64,000 nt of DNA from NCBI GenBank assembly GCA_001899685.1, contig MKWG01000006.1, positions 1 through 64,000 on the forward strand, given 5' to 3'. The notes beneath the pieces were generated by a model. It made no database searches. It was not told where the DNA came from and worked only from the letters and a program-made list of their open reading frames with translations. The translations under genes were made by a program, and so were the position numbers. The DNA is from Sphingobacteriales bacterium 44-15. GTDB taxonomy: Bacteria; Bacteroidota; Bacteroidia; Chitinophagales; Chitinophagaceae. Positions 1-9,488 of this stretch are shown here, in pieces; within the stretch, counting starts at the first letter, position 1, and each line of letters opens with the position of its first letter.

Positions 1-69
1 GTTTGCAGCCAGTAATTCCTGCACCTTCTGTATCCTGGCTTCTGATTCCGTTTTAATTAAATAGGACAT
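1..69 (-). CDS. 5' end of a CDS cut by the left window edge
   Basis: On the minus strand an ATG at 69-67 opens a frame with no stop to the window edge. The 23 visible residues begin MSYLIKTESEAR and look like an amphipathic helix. It lies 35 bp downstream of the decayed fragment that ends at 105 and has the same orientation, so it may be the next gene of the same transcription unit. There is no strong ribosome binding site, which is usual in this phylum. The visible part is too short to assign a function, and it could also be a chance frame. Confidence 0.4.
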   Translation of the reverse strand, partial: MSYLIKTESEARIQKVQELLAAN

Positions 70-104
70 AACTTTCTCTTTAGATGATTATTTATTTTTT
101 TGAT

Positions 105-459
105 TCAGCGCTTTCGGAAGAAGCGTTCCATTGTCGATAATAATTCATTCATTGATTTTCTGCTTATTTCCAGGGGAAGTCCCTCACTGATAACGGTTAC
201 CTGTAACCGGGGAGCTACTGCTTCTTCGCTCTCACAATTAAACTCAAGCTCATTGTCTCCGGCTTTCAGTACAGGGATATCTCCAGGGATATTGATATCC
301 CGGATCAGCTCACCTCCTGAACCGTACAGTTTGTAGTCCTTGGTTTTTACAATAGTTTAGTGTGGATACCCCTGGCGGCAACAACAGCCTGTCGCGGTGT
401 TGGGATATGGTTTTATCCTGCACTATGAAAATCACTAGTTTCAAGGGTTCAGATAGGAG
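105..459 (-). pseudogene. Decayed C-terminal protein fragment (frameshifted)
   Basis: The minus strand carries two adjacent protein-like stretches in different frames. From about 459 to 352 it reads LLSEPLKLVIFIVQDKT and continues to LLLPPGVSTL. A one-base shift then continues into a well-formed stretch (TIVKTKDYKLYGSGGEL, later IPGDIPVLKAGDNELEF) ending at a TGA at 105. The pattern of short strands, turns and an amphipathic C-terminal helix resembles the beta-sandwich end of a secreted protein. The upstream stretch is in the same frame as the gene at 508-2082 but is separated from it by stop codons near 508 and 465-477. It could therefore be the lost tail of that protein or the remnant of a separate gene. 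Confidence 0.45.
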
Positions 460-507
460 CTATTAATTAAACTGCTACTGTTCGGGTAGACTCCCTATGA
501 CATGGTA

Positions 508-2082
508 TTATTTTAAAGTGTTGATAGCTCTCCAGTGGTTTGAATTAATCAACCTCGGCTTCATCCCTTCATTGATATTCATAGGTTCTCCTTTTGCATA
601 CATTACGGTGTTGAGAAGCGTTAGGGTGATCAGCATTGATCTCTTTAACGCTTTGATTCTCCCGTCATCATTAAAGCTCTTTTCAATATTCTGTAAATCA
701 CGCAGAAGAGGGATTAAGGCTTTCTTATATGCCAGACGTCCTGTACCATCAAGGTACTGGAGTTGTGTTAGATAGCCCGCAGGTCCGGGAGAATCACCAA
801 CGAGTAAGTCCATATAGATCTCACCCGCATCCGAATTACCCCAATGTCCAAAATATGCTTCTTCCCCGTTTAGGAAGATTTGAGTTAGCTTTTTGTGTGC
901 ATTTACATTCTGAGGACGGTAAAGGTCTTCGATTACTTTTGCTACAACGTCCTCTATGTTTTGACTGGTATCGGAAGATATAAGTCCCCCTGAGGCTATG
1001 TTAACCTCCGTGCCAGGATTGTTTACCGGTCCCTGATAGTGCAGGATTCCACGCCCCCCCTGGGTGAACTGCTCCTTAATGGCTGTTGCCTGATGCCTCA
1101 TATGAGGGATGAAGAACGATTCCCGATCCCACCTTTGCCCGGGATAGACCCATCTCCCACCAGATGTTCCGTAGGCGCAGTGCAATTGTTTAGTAAATGC
1201 CGACCTTTCCTCCGGACGAATATAGGTACCATGCCAGCCTTGATCGTAGAAGCCATCTATATGCTTGCTGAGTTCGATGATGTGTTGCTTGTCAGATTCT
1301 GTGAAATGTCCTTTACTGTCCATCGCCCAGTTTATGGGTATTACATTTATTAACTTATTCGGCCATTTGCTTCGAATGTAGTCAGCGGTTTTGCTATTAA
1401 TGCGTGAATGGTATTCAACTATTCCTGACTTTCCTGCGCAATGGGGACAAAAGCAGCCGCCCTGGTCCATTGATTCCAAATGTAATCCGTCGAAATCAAA
1501 TTCAGAGAGAACGAAGTCCAATATCTTCTTCACCCATTCAAATGACTCAGGATGATGATCGCACATGGCCTGTTTATTCAATGAACCATCCCGGTTAATT
1601 GCTGTGAGCGAAGGATTGCTCTCAATGATCTTTTCGTAACCCCAACTCATGACCCCCATACCATAGATAACTTTGATTCCACGTTCATGGGCATAGGTCA
1701 ATATTTTCTTCACCCTATTCCTGCGGTCTTTATCAACCCCATCGCCTAAATTGAGGGGCCAGGAAGTTGTTGCTAACAAGCCCCATGTATCCAGCCAGTT
1801 GTATTTAAAGTGGCTCTGCGTATCTAACGCTTTAAAGACGCTTCTGACTGTCTCATCATCCATCCGCTCTGACGGCCAATCCTCCAATGCCAACGGTTCG
1901 AGCCGCATATCATTCACCCAGCATCCGTACGCAATCCTATAATCTAACGCGTTATTTTTGGGGGTAATTATCGTTCTGTTTTCATTGGCTGCCAGAAACT
2001 GAGTCGGGTTGATCGCAGCAAGAGCGGCTGCTCCAATGGATGTTTCGATAAAATTTCTACGGCTTACATTTGATGATTCCAT
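508..2082 (-). CDS. Tat-exported barrel-like putative glycosidase of unknown family
   Basis: Protein of 524 residues starting at an ATG, with a twin-arginine export signal (SRRNF at residues 7-11, then an alanine-rich stretch). The body shows alternating strand and helix segments such as HERGIKVIYGMGVMSWG (132-148), typical of a (beta/alpha)8 barrel. A Cys cluster, CFCPHC at 210-215, follows FDGLHLESMDQGG, with E203 and D206 as candidate catalytic or metal residues. It lies 116 bp downstream of susD of locus 1 on the same strand, so it is probably an exported enzyme for that locus. The family was not recognised; a glycoside-hydrolase-like role is inferred from fold and context. Its C-terminus may have been shortened by decay (see the fragment at 105-459). 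Confidence 0.75.
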   Translation of the reverse strand: MESSNVSRRNFIETSIGAAALAAINPTQFLAANENRTIITPKNNALDYRIAYGCWVNDMRLEPLALEDWPSERMDDETVRSVFKALDTQSHFKYNWLDTWGLLATTSWPLNLGDGVDKDRRNRVKKILTYAHERGIKVIYGMGVMSWGYEKIIESNPSLTAINRDGSLNKQAMCDHHPESFEWVKKILDFVLSEFDFDGLHLESMDQGGCFCPHCAGKSGIVEYHSRINSKTADYIRSKWPNKLINVIPINWAMDSKGHFTESDKQHIIELSKHIDGFYDQGWHGTYIRPEERSAFTKQLHCAYGTSGGRWVYPGQRWDRESFFIPHMRHQATAIKEQFTQGGRGILHYQGPVNNPGTEVNIASGGLISSDTSQNIEDVVAKVIEDLYRPQNVNAHKKLTQIFLNGEEAYFGHWGNSDAGEIYMDLLVGDSPGPAGYLTQLQYLDGTGRLAYKKALIPLLRDLQNIEKSFNDDGRIKALKRSMLITLTLLNTVMYAKGEPMNINEGMKPRLINSNHWRAINTLK

Positions 2083-2198
2083 AATATTATATATAGTTTA
2101 ATTTATGGCTTATAAAAATTAATTGGCAATTATTTTCATATTACCTGGACTATTTGACTTATAAAACTTTTTGAAGTTCTTAGCAATCATTAATCAAA

Positions 2199-3866
2199 TC
2201 AAAAGTTTACGGGATTGGCGCGTCCTTTATTTGTATCCCACCATACAGGCGTTCCTCCTTTATCTGGTCCGCCGAGTAAAGACACTCCTCCGGCAACCCC
2301 TGTAGGGTTATTTGTATATTCAGTTGATGGATATTCAATTCTGCGAATCTGTAAATCAGTACTAATAGTACCTCCGCTGTTATTCACAACAACGGGGAAA
2401 AGTCTCGGATAACCGGTACGTCTGTATTCAGCCCATGCTTCATACCCGCCTGAAGGCCACATGGCAATCCATTTCTGAGTAATAATGCGTTCTAAATTCT
2501 GTTCTTTAGTTGCTGCAGGATCCCATTTAATTGTGATAGTTGAAACTGCACTAATACTGGCATTTGGAACTCCTGCTGTAGGAGTAAGAGGATCTACATA
2601 ATCTGCCTGTGTACTGGTGTTATCGTTAAGATAATTGCCGGCAGATACTCCCCATTGAGCCATAGAAGTATTTATTCCTGTTTCATAGTCATCTTGAGCG
2701 TTTCCGGTAGTCCAGCCCCTTAACGCAGCCTCGGCTTTTAGGAACCAAACTTCGGCTGCATTCATCGTAACTATCGGAGAATATTGTTGTATTATATCAA
2801 AGTTTGGAAAAGAATAGCCATTATACATGGGTTTAGCACCAACAGGTGTACCTGCCCTAATTCCAAGATACTTACCTTCATAACCGGGAGGAGCAGGCGC
2901 CATTTTCCCGGCGGGATAACAATACTTTGACAGGCGTGGATCATTATATCCGGTTAAATAGGTTATTAAAGAAGCATTGCAGGCCAAATCTACCCATACC
3001 GTACCAACATACCAGATAGGGTTCTGGTATCCAAAACCTGAGATTCCTGCGTTGTCTGTATTAGTCTCAATCAAGCCCGCCGGATTATTTAAGGCCAAAA
3101 GTGCCTGTGTTTTTGCAGTGTTTGGGTCTATATTAACAATGCGCATTGCTAATCTTAATCTCAGGGAATTGGCATATTTTAACCATTGGGTATAATTTCC
3201 GGCATAGATCATATCGTATTTTGCAAATGGCTTACTCCCTGGAAATGTAGCAATATATGCCTCAAGATTAGATACGGCAGTGTCTAATTGTTTAAAAAAC
3301 AAATCATAAACATCTTTTTGCGCGTCATACGGTGTTGCATTATCTAGCCCAACCTTACTGTATGGAATAGGTCCATAATAATCTGTAACTCTGCTCATCG
3401 CTTGTACTTGTAAAATGAGAGCAATAGCCCAGTAGTCAGGAGCTTCAGTGCGTGTTCCCTCGGATTCAATTTTTCTTACAGGTCCCATCACGTCTCCATA
3501 AGCCACAGCGTATATATAATCATTCCAACCACTTACGAGAAAGTAATTTTGGTTATTTATGTTCCCCCTAAACGGATCGGCCGACTGATAGTATCCGCAA
3601 TAGTTATCTGCGTTCAAATTCTGAATAAGTTGATACATTCCGTAATTACTAAAAATATTTTGCTGAATTCCAGGATAGTACAGCCCGATATTATTAAAAT
3701 CAATTTTTAGCTGATCTTTTGTTATACCGGTTGGGTCTGTATTAAAAGATTCAAACTTCTTGGTGCAACCAAACAAAAGCGTGATTGTTACAATAAAAAA
3801 GGTGGACTTAAAAGAAGTATTAACCCTCTCTAATCTATTTGAGGTAAATGTTGTTTTTTTCATCAC
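2199..3866 (-). CDS. SusD/RagB-like outer-membrane lipoprotein (locus 1)
   Basis: Protein of 555 residues with a lipoprotein signal (hydrophobic stretch 22-33, lipobox ending at Cys34). It belongs to the SusD-like group seen beside TonB receptors of the RagA type: an N-terminal helical TPR-like part (for example residues 90-260), a long loop-rich middle, and the C-terminal KWIAMWPSGGYEAWAEYRRTG stretch typical of the SusD-like_2 group. It would sit on the cell surface as a lid over the SusC barrel and bind the ligand. It starts 24 bp after the stop of the upstream susC, so the two are co-transcribed. Tandem ATGs occur at 3866 and 3863; either could be used. The substrate cannot be told from sequence. 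Confidence 0.9.
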   Translation of the reverse strand: MMKKTTFTSNRLERVNTSFKSTFFIVTITLLFGCTKKFESFNTDPTGITKDQLKIDFNNIGLYYPGIQQNIFSNYGMYQLIQNLNADNYCGYYQSADPFRGNINNQNYFLVSGWNDYIYAVAYGDVMGPVRKIESEGTRTEAPDYWAIALILQVQAMSRVTDYYGPIPYSKVGLDNATPYDAQKDVYDLFFKQLDTAVSNLEAYIATFPGSKPFAKYDMIYAGNYTQWLKYANSLRLRLAMRIVNIDPNTAKTQALLALNNPAGLIETNTDNAGISGFGYQNPIWYVGTVWVDLACNASLITYLTGYNDPRLSKYCYPAGKMAPAPPGYEGKYLGIRAGTPVGAKPMYNGYSFPNFDIIQQYSPIVTMNAAEVWFLKAEAALRGWTTGNAQDDYETGINTSMAQWGVSAGNYLNDNTSTQADYVDPLTPTAGVPNASISAVSTITIKWDPAATKEQNLERIITQKWIAMWPSGGYEAWAEYRRTGYPRLFPVVVNNSGGTISTDLQIRRIEYPSTEYTNNPTGVAGGVSLLGGPDKGGTPVWWDTNKGRANPVNF

Positions 3867-3890
3867 TAATTATTTTAAAGGTTGAACAAC

Positions 3891-6800
3891 TTAAAATGAA
3901 ATATTAAGCTGAGCGCCTATATTACGAGTTGTAGGCTGGCTGAAAACATCCACGCCAGACATTCCGTTACCTGTTGACATTGTAATTTCAGGATCGTAAG
4001 GTGCCTTTTTTGAAAGGTATAAAAGGTTGCTTCCTATCAACGATAACCTTATGCTCTTAATAAGATTATTCATAATCGGGAAATTATATCCTAGTGTTGC
4101 CTGTCGTATCCTGACTGCCGTTGCACTGTACATATATACTTCACCTATTCCTGATCTGCCTCCGACGGTTGAATACCATTTTAAAGCATCTATAGTGGAC
4201 ACGGTGTTACCATTAGGGTCTACAGCGTTCACCTTCACGCCTCCATTATCGCGTGCATCGCCACTCACTTTGGATGTGCCATAGCTATCCATTAGCATTT
4301 GTGTCATTGACATCACATGGCCTCCGAATTTCCCATCAATTAAAAAAGAAAGTGTGATTTTTTTGTAATTAAACGTATTGTTCCAACCCATTTGCCATAT
4401 TGGATTTGGGTTACCTACCTTTACAAACTTATTATTATTAATAGGTTGGCCCCCACTGTTTAGCTCAATTTGACCACTTTCATTTCTTTCAAACTTAACA
4501 CCAATTATATCCCCCCACGATCCCCCTTTTTGCAATGCAGATCCGTAGGCATTGGGATTGGGTGTAGTTAGTAGGATCTGAGCATCAGGCGCATTTGGAT
4601 TAAGCTCAATAATAACATTCTGGTTACTTGAATAATTAAGGGCTGTGTTCCAACTCAGTTGTTCACTTTTTACAAGGTCATAAGCCAGTAAAAGTTCGAT
4701 GCCCTTATTTTGTATATTCCCGGCATTCAGATACCCGACTTTAAATCCTGTTGAAGCTGCCGGAGTATATTGAATAAACTGATTGTAAGTATTGGATTTA
4801 TACCAGGAAAAATTAAAACTAAGCTTGTTGTCAAAAAAACGAAGATCAGCTCCTATTTCTGTAGATTTGGTATTAGTAGGTTTTAACTTGGGATTGGGCT
4901 CTACAAGATTAAAATTAACGCTACCTCCTGCTGCCAGATAACTTAATGGATTTGTAATATACTGAGGAACTGAGGTCGCTACTTCTGCGTAGGAGCCTCT
5001 AACTTTAGCAAAGGAGATAAACGTAGGCAATTTTAAAACCTGGTTCAATATAATGGACAATCCAGTGGATGGATAAAAGTAAGATATGTTAGATGTAAAG
5101 GCTAAATTTGAAGACCAATCATTTCTTCCTGTTATGTTTAGGAATAGCCAATCATTATAAGATAAGTTCAAACTTCCAAAAGCCGATTGAATTTGGCTAT
5201 GTGTCGAAGAATTCGACACATTACTTGTTACAGATGTTGCAACATTTTGTGCGATAAATATATTGGGGATAATAAGCCCTAACCCTTGGTCTATACTAGT
5301 TCCATTAGTGATAACATCCGTATTACTGGCACCTAATAGTCCCTCTAATTTAAATGGAGATTTGAATGGTATTTTGAGAGAGGCAATTACATCACCATAT
5401 TTTTGTGTGCGGGTAAGATCGCTTCGGGTAAATGCACCGTTACGACCTATTACATTAACAGGGTTAGTACCGGAATATAAATCCCTTTCCCATGTGTCTG
5501 AAACTCGGTCAATATTGCCCCGTACCTGCAAATTAAACCAACTGGCGAAATCATATTTCACGCTTGCATTAAGGATCAAACGGTTGCGCGTAGAATAATT
5601 TGGGTTTTTATGAAGTATCCACCAGGGATTTTGCTGAAGATCTTCATTTGCAATCCAGTTTTGAGTAAGAAGCCCATTTCTTTCAGGTTGGGGTATACTA
5701 TATTGATCCTTATATTGAGTGATATCATTACCTACAGGAAATAAATAAAGTCCGGTAAGCGGATTGAAGAACAGCCCCATTGAAGGAGTGTTATCTACCT
5801 TTTGTTGAATGTAATTGGTATTTGCATCAACTGTCAATTTATTATTTAAAAAATGACCGATTTCCCTAAAAGTAAAGTTATTACGCACTAATTTATTGGT
5901 GGGTTCAACGCCGCTTGCCGTAGTGTTGGCATAAGAAAAATAAGTTTGAGCCAGCGCTGACCCTGAAGAAAAGTTAACTGAGTTGCTGATATTTTGTCCA
6001 TGCTGATAAAAAACAGATAAATTATCATTCTCTTCAGGAGTTGTTAATGCTGCCCCCCAGCTTTGATTACCATTGGGCGTTACACCATATTTATTCTGAA
6101 ACTTAGGCTTATAGGAAATTGTATTATTAGTATAAGATGATGAAAAATTAATCTTGGCTGTACCTATCTTACCTTTTTTGGTAGTAATTAATATGACTCC
6201 GTTTGCGGCCTGGCTACCATAGAGTGCAGAACCTGATGCTCCCTGCAATACACTGATGCTTTCAATATCATCCGGGTTTAAATTTGATATGCCATCACCA
6301 CCATCTGGCCCTCCTGCAAAAGTACTGTTGGGCTGTCCATTTGCATTAGAGGAATTAGAAATTGGCACACCATCTATTACATACAAAGGTTGATTAGTTC
6401 CGAAAGCATTTTTGCTGCCTCTCAAAATTACCTTTGCTGATCCGCCAACACCTGATGCACTCGGAGAAATAGTCACTCCTGCTACCTTTCCATTTAAGGA
6501 ATTCATCAGGTTGTCGTTTTTAATATCCGTAAGCTCACTTCCTTTTACTATTTGATTTGCATATACAAGTGATTTTGCAGATCTTTGAACACCCAAAGCG
6601 GTTACCACTACATCACTCAGTCCCGCGACTTCCAACTCCAAAACGACATTTACCTCTGTTTGTTTCCCTACTTTCACTCTTTTGGTTTGATATCCTACGC
6701 TTGAAAATTCAAGTATGATATCCTTATTGTCGGGTGTTGTTAAAGTGAACTGTCCCTCATTATTCGTTGTTGTTCCTGATTGCGACCCTATGACGATCAC

Positions 6801-7283
6801 GGATACATTTTGTAAAGGTTCTCCTTGAGCATTGGTCACTTTTCCTTTTATAATGTTGGCAATAATATCCGTGACCTGTTTACTGTCAAGCGCTTTTTCT
6901 TCGGGCACCGCTCTCCTGTACAGCATAATGGTCTTATCCTCGATATTATATGCCAGCGGCTGGTTTTTCAGCATAATATCCAGGAAACTCCGGAGCGGCA
7001 TATCGTATACAGAAAGCGTAACGGGACTTGTTCCGTTGAGATCGGAATGGTTGTAGAAAACAACATACCCGGTTTGTTTTTTAATAGCAGTAAAGACTTT
7101 TGTTAATTCAACATTTTTGCCTGACAAGGTAATCGTTTGAGAAACGCCGTTGGCGTAAACATTCAGACAAGCAGCAGTTAAGAAGAGGAAAGTTAGTTTC
7201 ATCACTAACAGGGTTTTGGTAAGGCTACTGCTTCTCCACCACGGAATACAGTAACCGTAAACAATTTTTTGCATAAATTGCAT
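3891..7283 (-). CDS. SusC/RagA-family TonB-dependent receptor with STN signalling domain (locus 1)
   Basis: Protein of 1130 residues. In order: signal peptide (about 27-46), STN (secretin/TonB short N-terminal) domain (about 58-125), carboxypeptidase-regulatory-like beta-sandwich (about 145-220, with GKVTNAQGEPLQNVSV), TonB plug with the SusC signature DVVVTALG followed by GVITPS-like and LYVIDGVPI motifs, then a 22-strand barrel to the C-terminal NISF. The STN domain marks it as a transducing receptor that talks to the FecR anti-sigma factor encoded 290 bp upstream. The barrel-coding part (3891-6800) is visibly more A+T-rich than the signal/STN part and the fecR gene. An opposite-strand terminator hairpin lies about 100 bp upstream of the start. 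Confidence 0.95.
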   Translation of the reverse strand: MQFMQKIVYGYCIPWWRSSSLTKTLLVMKLTFLFLTAACLNVYANGVSQTITLSGKNVELTKVFTAIKKQTGYVVFYNHSDLNGTSPVTLSVYDMPLRSFLDIMLKNQPLAYNIEDKTIMLYRRAVPEEKALDSKQVTDIIANIIKGKVTNAQGEPLQNVSVIVIGSQSGTTTNNEGQFTLTTPDNKDIILEFSSVGYQTKRVKVGKQTEVNVVLELEVAGLSDVVVTALGVQRSAKSLVYANQIVKGSELTDIKNDNLMNSLNGKVAGVTISPSASGVGGSAKVILRGSKNAFGTNQPLYVIDGVPISNSSNANGQPNSTFAGGPDGGDGISNLNPDDIESISVLQGASGSALYGSQAANGVILITTKKGKIGTAKINFSSSYTNNTISYKPKFQNKYGVTPNGNQSWGAALTTPEENDNLSVFYQHGQNISNSVNFSSGSALAQTYFSYANTTASGVEPTNKLVRNNFTFREIGHFLNNKLTVDANTNYIQQKVDNTPSMGLFFNPLTGLYLFPVGNDITQYKDQYSIPQPERNGLLTQNWIANEDLQQNPWWILHKNPNYSTRNRLILNASVKYDFASWFNLQVRGNIDRVSDTWERDLYSGTNPVNVIGRNGAFTRSDLTRTQKYGDVIASLKIPFKSPFKLEGLLGASNTDVITNGTSIDQGLGLIIPNIFIAQNVATSVTSNVSNSSTHSQIQSAFGSLNLSYNDWLFLNITGRNDWSSNLAFTSNISYFYPSTGLSIILNQVLKLPTFISFAKVRGSYAEVATSVPQYITNPLSYLAAGGSVNFNLVEPNPKLKPTNTKSTEIGADLRFFDNKLSFNFSWYKSNTYNQFIQYTPAASTGFKVGYLNAGNIQNKGIELLLAYDLVKSEQLSWNTALNYSSNQNVIIELNPNAPDAQILLTTPNPNAYGSALQKGGSWGDIIGVKFERNESGQIELNSGGQPINNNKFVKVGNPNPIWQMGWNNTFNYKKITLSFLIDGKFGGHVMSMTQMLMDSYGTSKVSGDARDNGGVKVNAVDPNGNTVSTIDALKWYSTVGGRSGIGEVYMYSATAVRIRQATLGYNFPIMNNLIKSIRLSLIGSNLLYLSKKAPYDPEITMSTGNGMSGVDVFSQPTTRNIGAQLNISF

Positions 7284-7353
7284 TTGTATTAGTTGTAAAA
7301 GAATTCGTTTGAACGACGGTTTTTAGACCAACTAAATGCGCCGTGAGGCGTTG

Positions 7354-7384
7354 CCGGAAGTGCTTCGAACCACTTCCGGTTTTT
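7354..7384 (+). terminator. Opposite-strand intrinsic terminator upstream of susC (locus 1)
   Basis: A perfect 9-bp stem (7354-7362 with 7371-7379, 8-nt loop) is followed on the plus strand by TTTTT at 7380-7384. Both flanking genes, fecR and susC, are on the minus strand, where the hairpin is preceded by A's and not followed by U's. So it works as a terminator only for transcripts running against susC. The same arrangement is found in loci 2 and 3. Confidence 0.7.
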
Positions 7385-7456
7385 ATTGGTACTATGATAA
7401 TTTTTTAGTGTCTGTGCATGTTTGATTTGTTTTAATTATTAAATGATGTTTGGGCT

Positions 7457-7546
7457 ATGAGCTTTGAGCTATCGGCTATCAGTCACAGCTTCTATATAAT
7501 TGCAGTAAGCAGCGGTCAGTATCTTTGCGATCAGCTCAAAGCTCAT
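7457..7546. repeat. Spaced inverted repeat in the fecR-susC gap
   Basis: Two perfect 14-bp arms, ATGAGCTTTGAGCT at 7457-7470 and its complement at 7533-7546, are separated by 62 bp. The words just inside the arms (CTATC and GATC) extend the match loosely. It lies in the 290-bp gap between fecR and susC, just after the fecR stop. The wording is low in complexity and looks like a dispersed intergenic repeat rather than an operator. Confidence 0.6.
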
Positions 7547-7573
7547 TGCTGAAAGCCCGCGGCCAACAACCCC

Positions 7574-8794
7574 TTACGGCATCACTACCAACCGGTTCCC
7601 TTCTTCAATCCTGAAATGAACGCCGGCGCGCTGAAGACCATTCAGGAGCCCTGCCAGGCTCACATTCCGGCTCATTTCACCGCCAAAGACCATCCCGGGT
7701 ATACCCTGTTCATACACCACCTTAATATCATACCAGCGGGAAAGCTGCCGCATGACTTCTTCCAGTGAAGCGTTCTCAAAATTGAATAACCCGTTTTTCC
7801 AGGCCATTACCTGGTCTGTATTCACCGATTCATTCAATTTTATTTTATTCGTCATTTCTGCCTGTTGACCGGGCTTTAAAACCACATATTCCTGGGCATT
7901 ACCTGTGCCCAAAAGCGATGTTTGTATGCTCCCTTCCAGCAGTGTGGTCTTTATGCCTCCTTCATCTTCGTAAGCATTAATGTTAAAGTGGGTGCCCAGC
8001 ACTTTTACTTCGGCCATATTGTTAATGGCAACCTCAAAGGGTGTATCCTTCATTTTAGCCACTTCAAAATATGCCTCACCCGAGACTTTAACCCGGCGGG
8101 TATTACCGGCAAAAGTAGCCGGATAGGTAATGGAACTCGCCGCATTAAGCCAAACCCTTGTGCCATCAGGTAATACCAGCTGAAACTGCCTGCCTTTGGG
8201 GGTTGTCATGGTATTATACAATATTTCTCCCGGGTTCTTTTTCCCGGCGTCGTACACCAGCCGGCCATCCTTTAATTCCACTTTTGTTCCAAGCTGGGTT
8301 GCCACCACGCCATCTGCAAGACTGTCTAACACTACTTCCCTTCCATCCGCCAGCTTCAATATGGCGCCGTTTTTCCCGGGTGGAACATCTATACTATACT
8401 GCACCGTAGCAACAGGCTCTTTTTTATTATTTCTATGATCACTTACAATCCACCACGAGATCGCTCCTGCCAGTATAAAGAATATTACTGCCGCAGCCCG
8501 CTGCCAGTTGTGCATAAAAATCTTCCTGGCTGCCACCACCGGGTGTTGCACAGGAGGATCGCTTTCATTCAGCTTTTCGATCCTCTGCAGTATTCCCCGG
8601 TTAATCGCGATCTTTTCTGGCTCCTGCTCTCCGAAAAAATAGGTGTCATTCATGAAGGTCAATAACAGCTCTTCATCGAGATAAGCCAGGTTCTCGGCGT
8701 CATTAAGCGCATCCTTTAGCTGCTTCCACCCTTCTCCGGATAATGTGCCGGAGACATAATGATCTATCAGGTCAATAAATTTCGATTTATCCAT
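7574..8794 (-). CDS. FecR-family anti-sigma factor (locus 1)
   Basis: Protein of 406 residues from an ATG. The N-terminal cytoplasmic part (1-95) would hold the sigma factor. One membrane segment lies at about 99-117 (AAAVIFFILAGAISWWIV). The periplasmic FecR domain contains TTPKGRQFQLVLPDGTRVWL, and a C-terminal DUF4974/STN-like domain (about 325-406, NASLEEVMRQLSRWYDIKV) contacts the receptor STN domain. Its gene follows the ECF sigma gene by 84 bp and precedes susC, the standard order of cell-surface-signalling loci in Bacteroidota. The family couples ligand binding at SusC to release of the sigma factor. Confidence 0.92.
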   Translation of the reverse strand: MDKSKFIDLIDHYVSGTLSGEGWKQLKDALNDAENLAYLDEELLLTFMNDTYFFGEQEPEKIAINRGILQRIEKLNESDPPVQHPVVAARKIFMHNWQRAAAVIFFILAGAISWWIVSDHRNNKKEPVATVQYSIDVPPGKNGAILKLADGREVVLDSLADGVVATQLGTKVELKDGRLVYDAGKKNPGEILYNTMTTPKGRQFQLVLPDGTRVWLNAASSITYPATFAGNTRRVKVSGEAYFEVAKMKDTPFEVAINNMAEVKVLGTHFNINAYEDEGGIKTTLLEGSIQTSLLGTGNAQEYVVLKPGQQAEMTNKIKLNESVNTDQVMAWKNGLFNFENASLEEVMRQLSRWYDIKVVYEQGIPGMVFGGEMSRNVSLAGLLNGLQRAGVHFRIEEGNRLVVMP

Positions 8795-8878
8795 ACGATC
8801 TGTTTCCTTAAAATATCAGCTTTATTAATGAAGACGCAATGCAGGAGACCAGGTACAGGTGGGTGCAGGAATTTTTTT

Positions 8879-9457
8879 TTAGAGATCGTAAAACCGGAGC
8901 AGCAATGCAATAATCACAGCTCCATAATCAGCGTCTTTTAAAAACAGGCGCAGGAAATTTAAAGCCGCTGTCATATGAAACTTTACTGTTCTTTTGCTGA
9001 TATTCATTTTGGCAGCTATTTCTTCCTGGCTAAGCCGGGAATTCCTGCTCAGGTTAAAAACCATGCGTTGCTGCGGAGGCATCCTGGACACTGCGGCAGC
9101 AATATGTTTTTCCAGCTCTTTAGCTTCCAGTGTATTGTCAGGACGGATGATTTCATGCAGCATATCTTCATCCTGCAGACTCACCCGCTCCATCACCCGC
9201 TTACGGATCGCTGAAACCAGGTAATTGCGGCTGATAATAAAAAGGTAAGCCGGAAAATCTTTTACTTCAGGCAGCCGTTCCCGTTGTATCCATATTTTGA
9301 TGAAAATATCCTGCACAATTTCTACCGCCTCATCGTACATTTTGACATAAGTGAGCACATGAGAAAACACCTTCCCCCTGTATTGATCAAGCAATAATGC
9401 GAACGCCTGTTCATCTCCTGCCGCGATCTTTTCCAGGAGTACGGGGTCGGTATGCAT
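8879..9457 (-). CDS. ECF RNA polymerase sigma factor (locus 1)
   Basis: ECF sigma-70 factor of 192 residues with region 2 (VQDIFIKIWIQRERLP) and region 4 with its helix-turn-helix (LSQEEIAAKMNISKRTVKFH). I chose the ATG at 9457 because GGAGAG lies at 9470-9465, about 7 bases upstream, on the minus strand. A TTG start at 9472 is also in frame and would add five residues. It is the first gene of locus 1 and is followed by its FecR partner. It probably directs transcription of the susC/susD genes of this locus. It ends in a hydrophobic tail (IIALLLRFYDL). Confidence 0.92.
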   Translation of the reverse strand: MHTDPVLLEKIAAGDEQAFALLLDQYRGKVFSHVLTYVKMYDEAVEIVQDIFIKIWIQRERLPEVKDFPAYLFIISRNYLVSAIRKRVMERVSLQDEDMLHEIIRPDNTLEAKELEKHIAAAVSRMPPQQRMVFNLSRNSRLSQEEIAAKMNISKRTVKFHMTAALNFLRLFLKDADYGAVIIALLLRFYDL

Positions 9458-9488
9458 TTTTTTTCTCTCCAAGCAAAATTGATATTGA

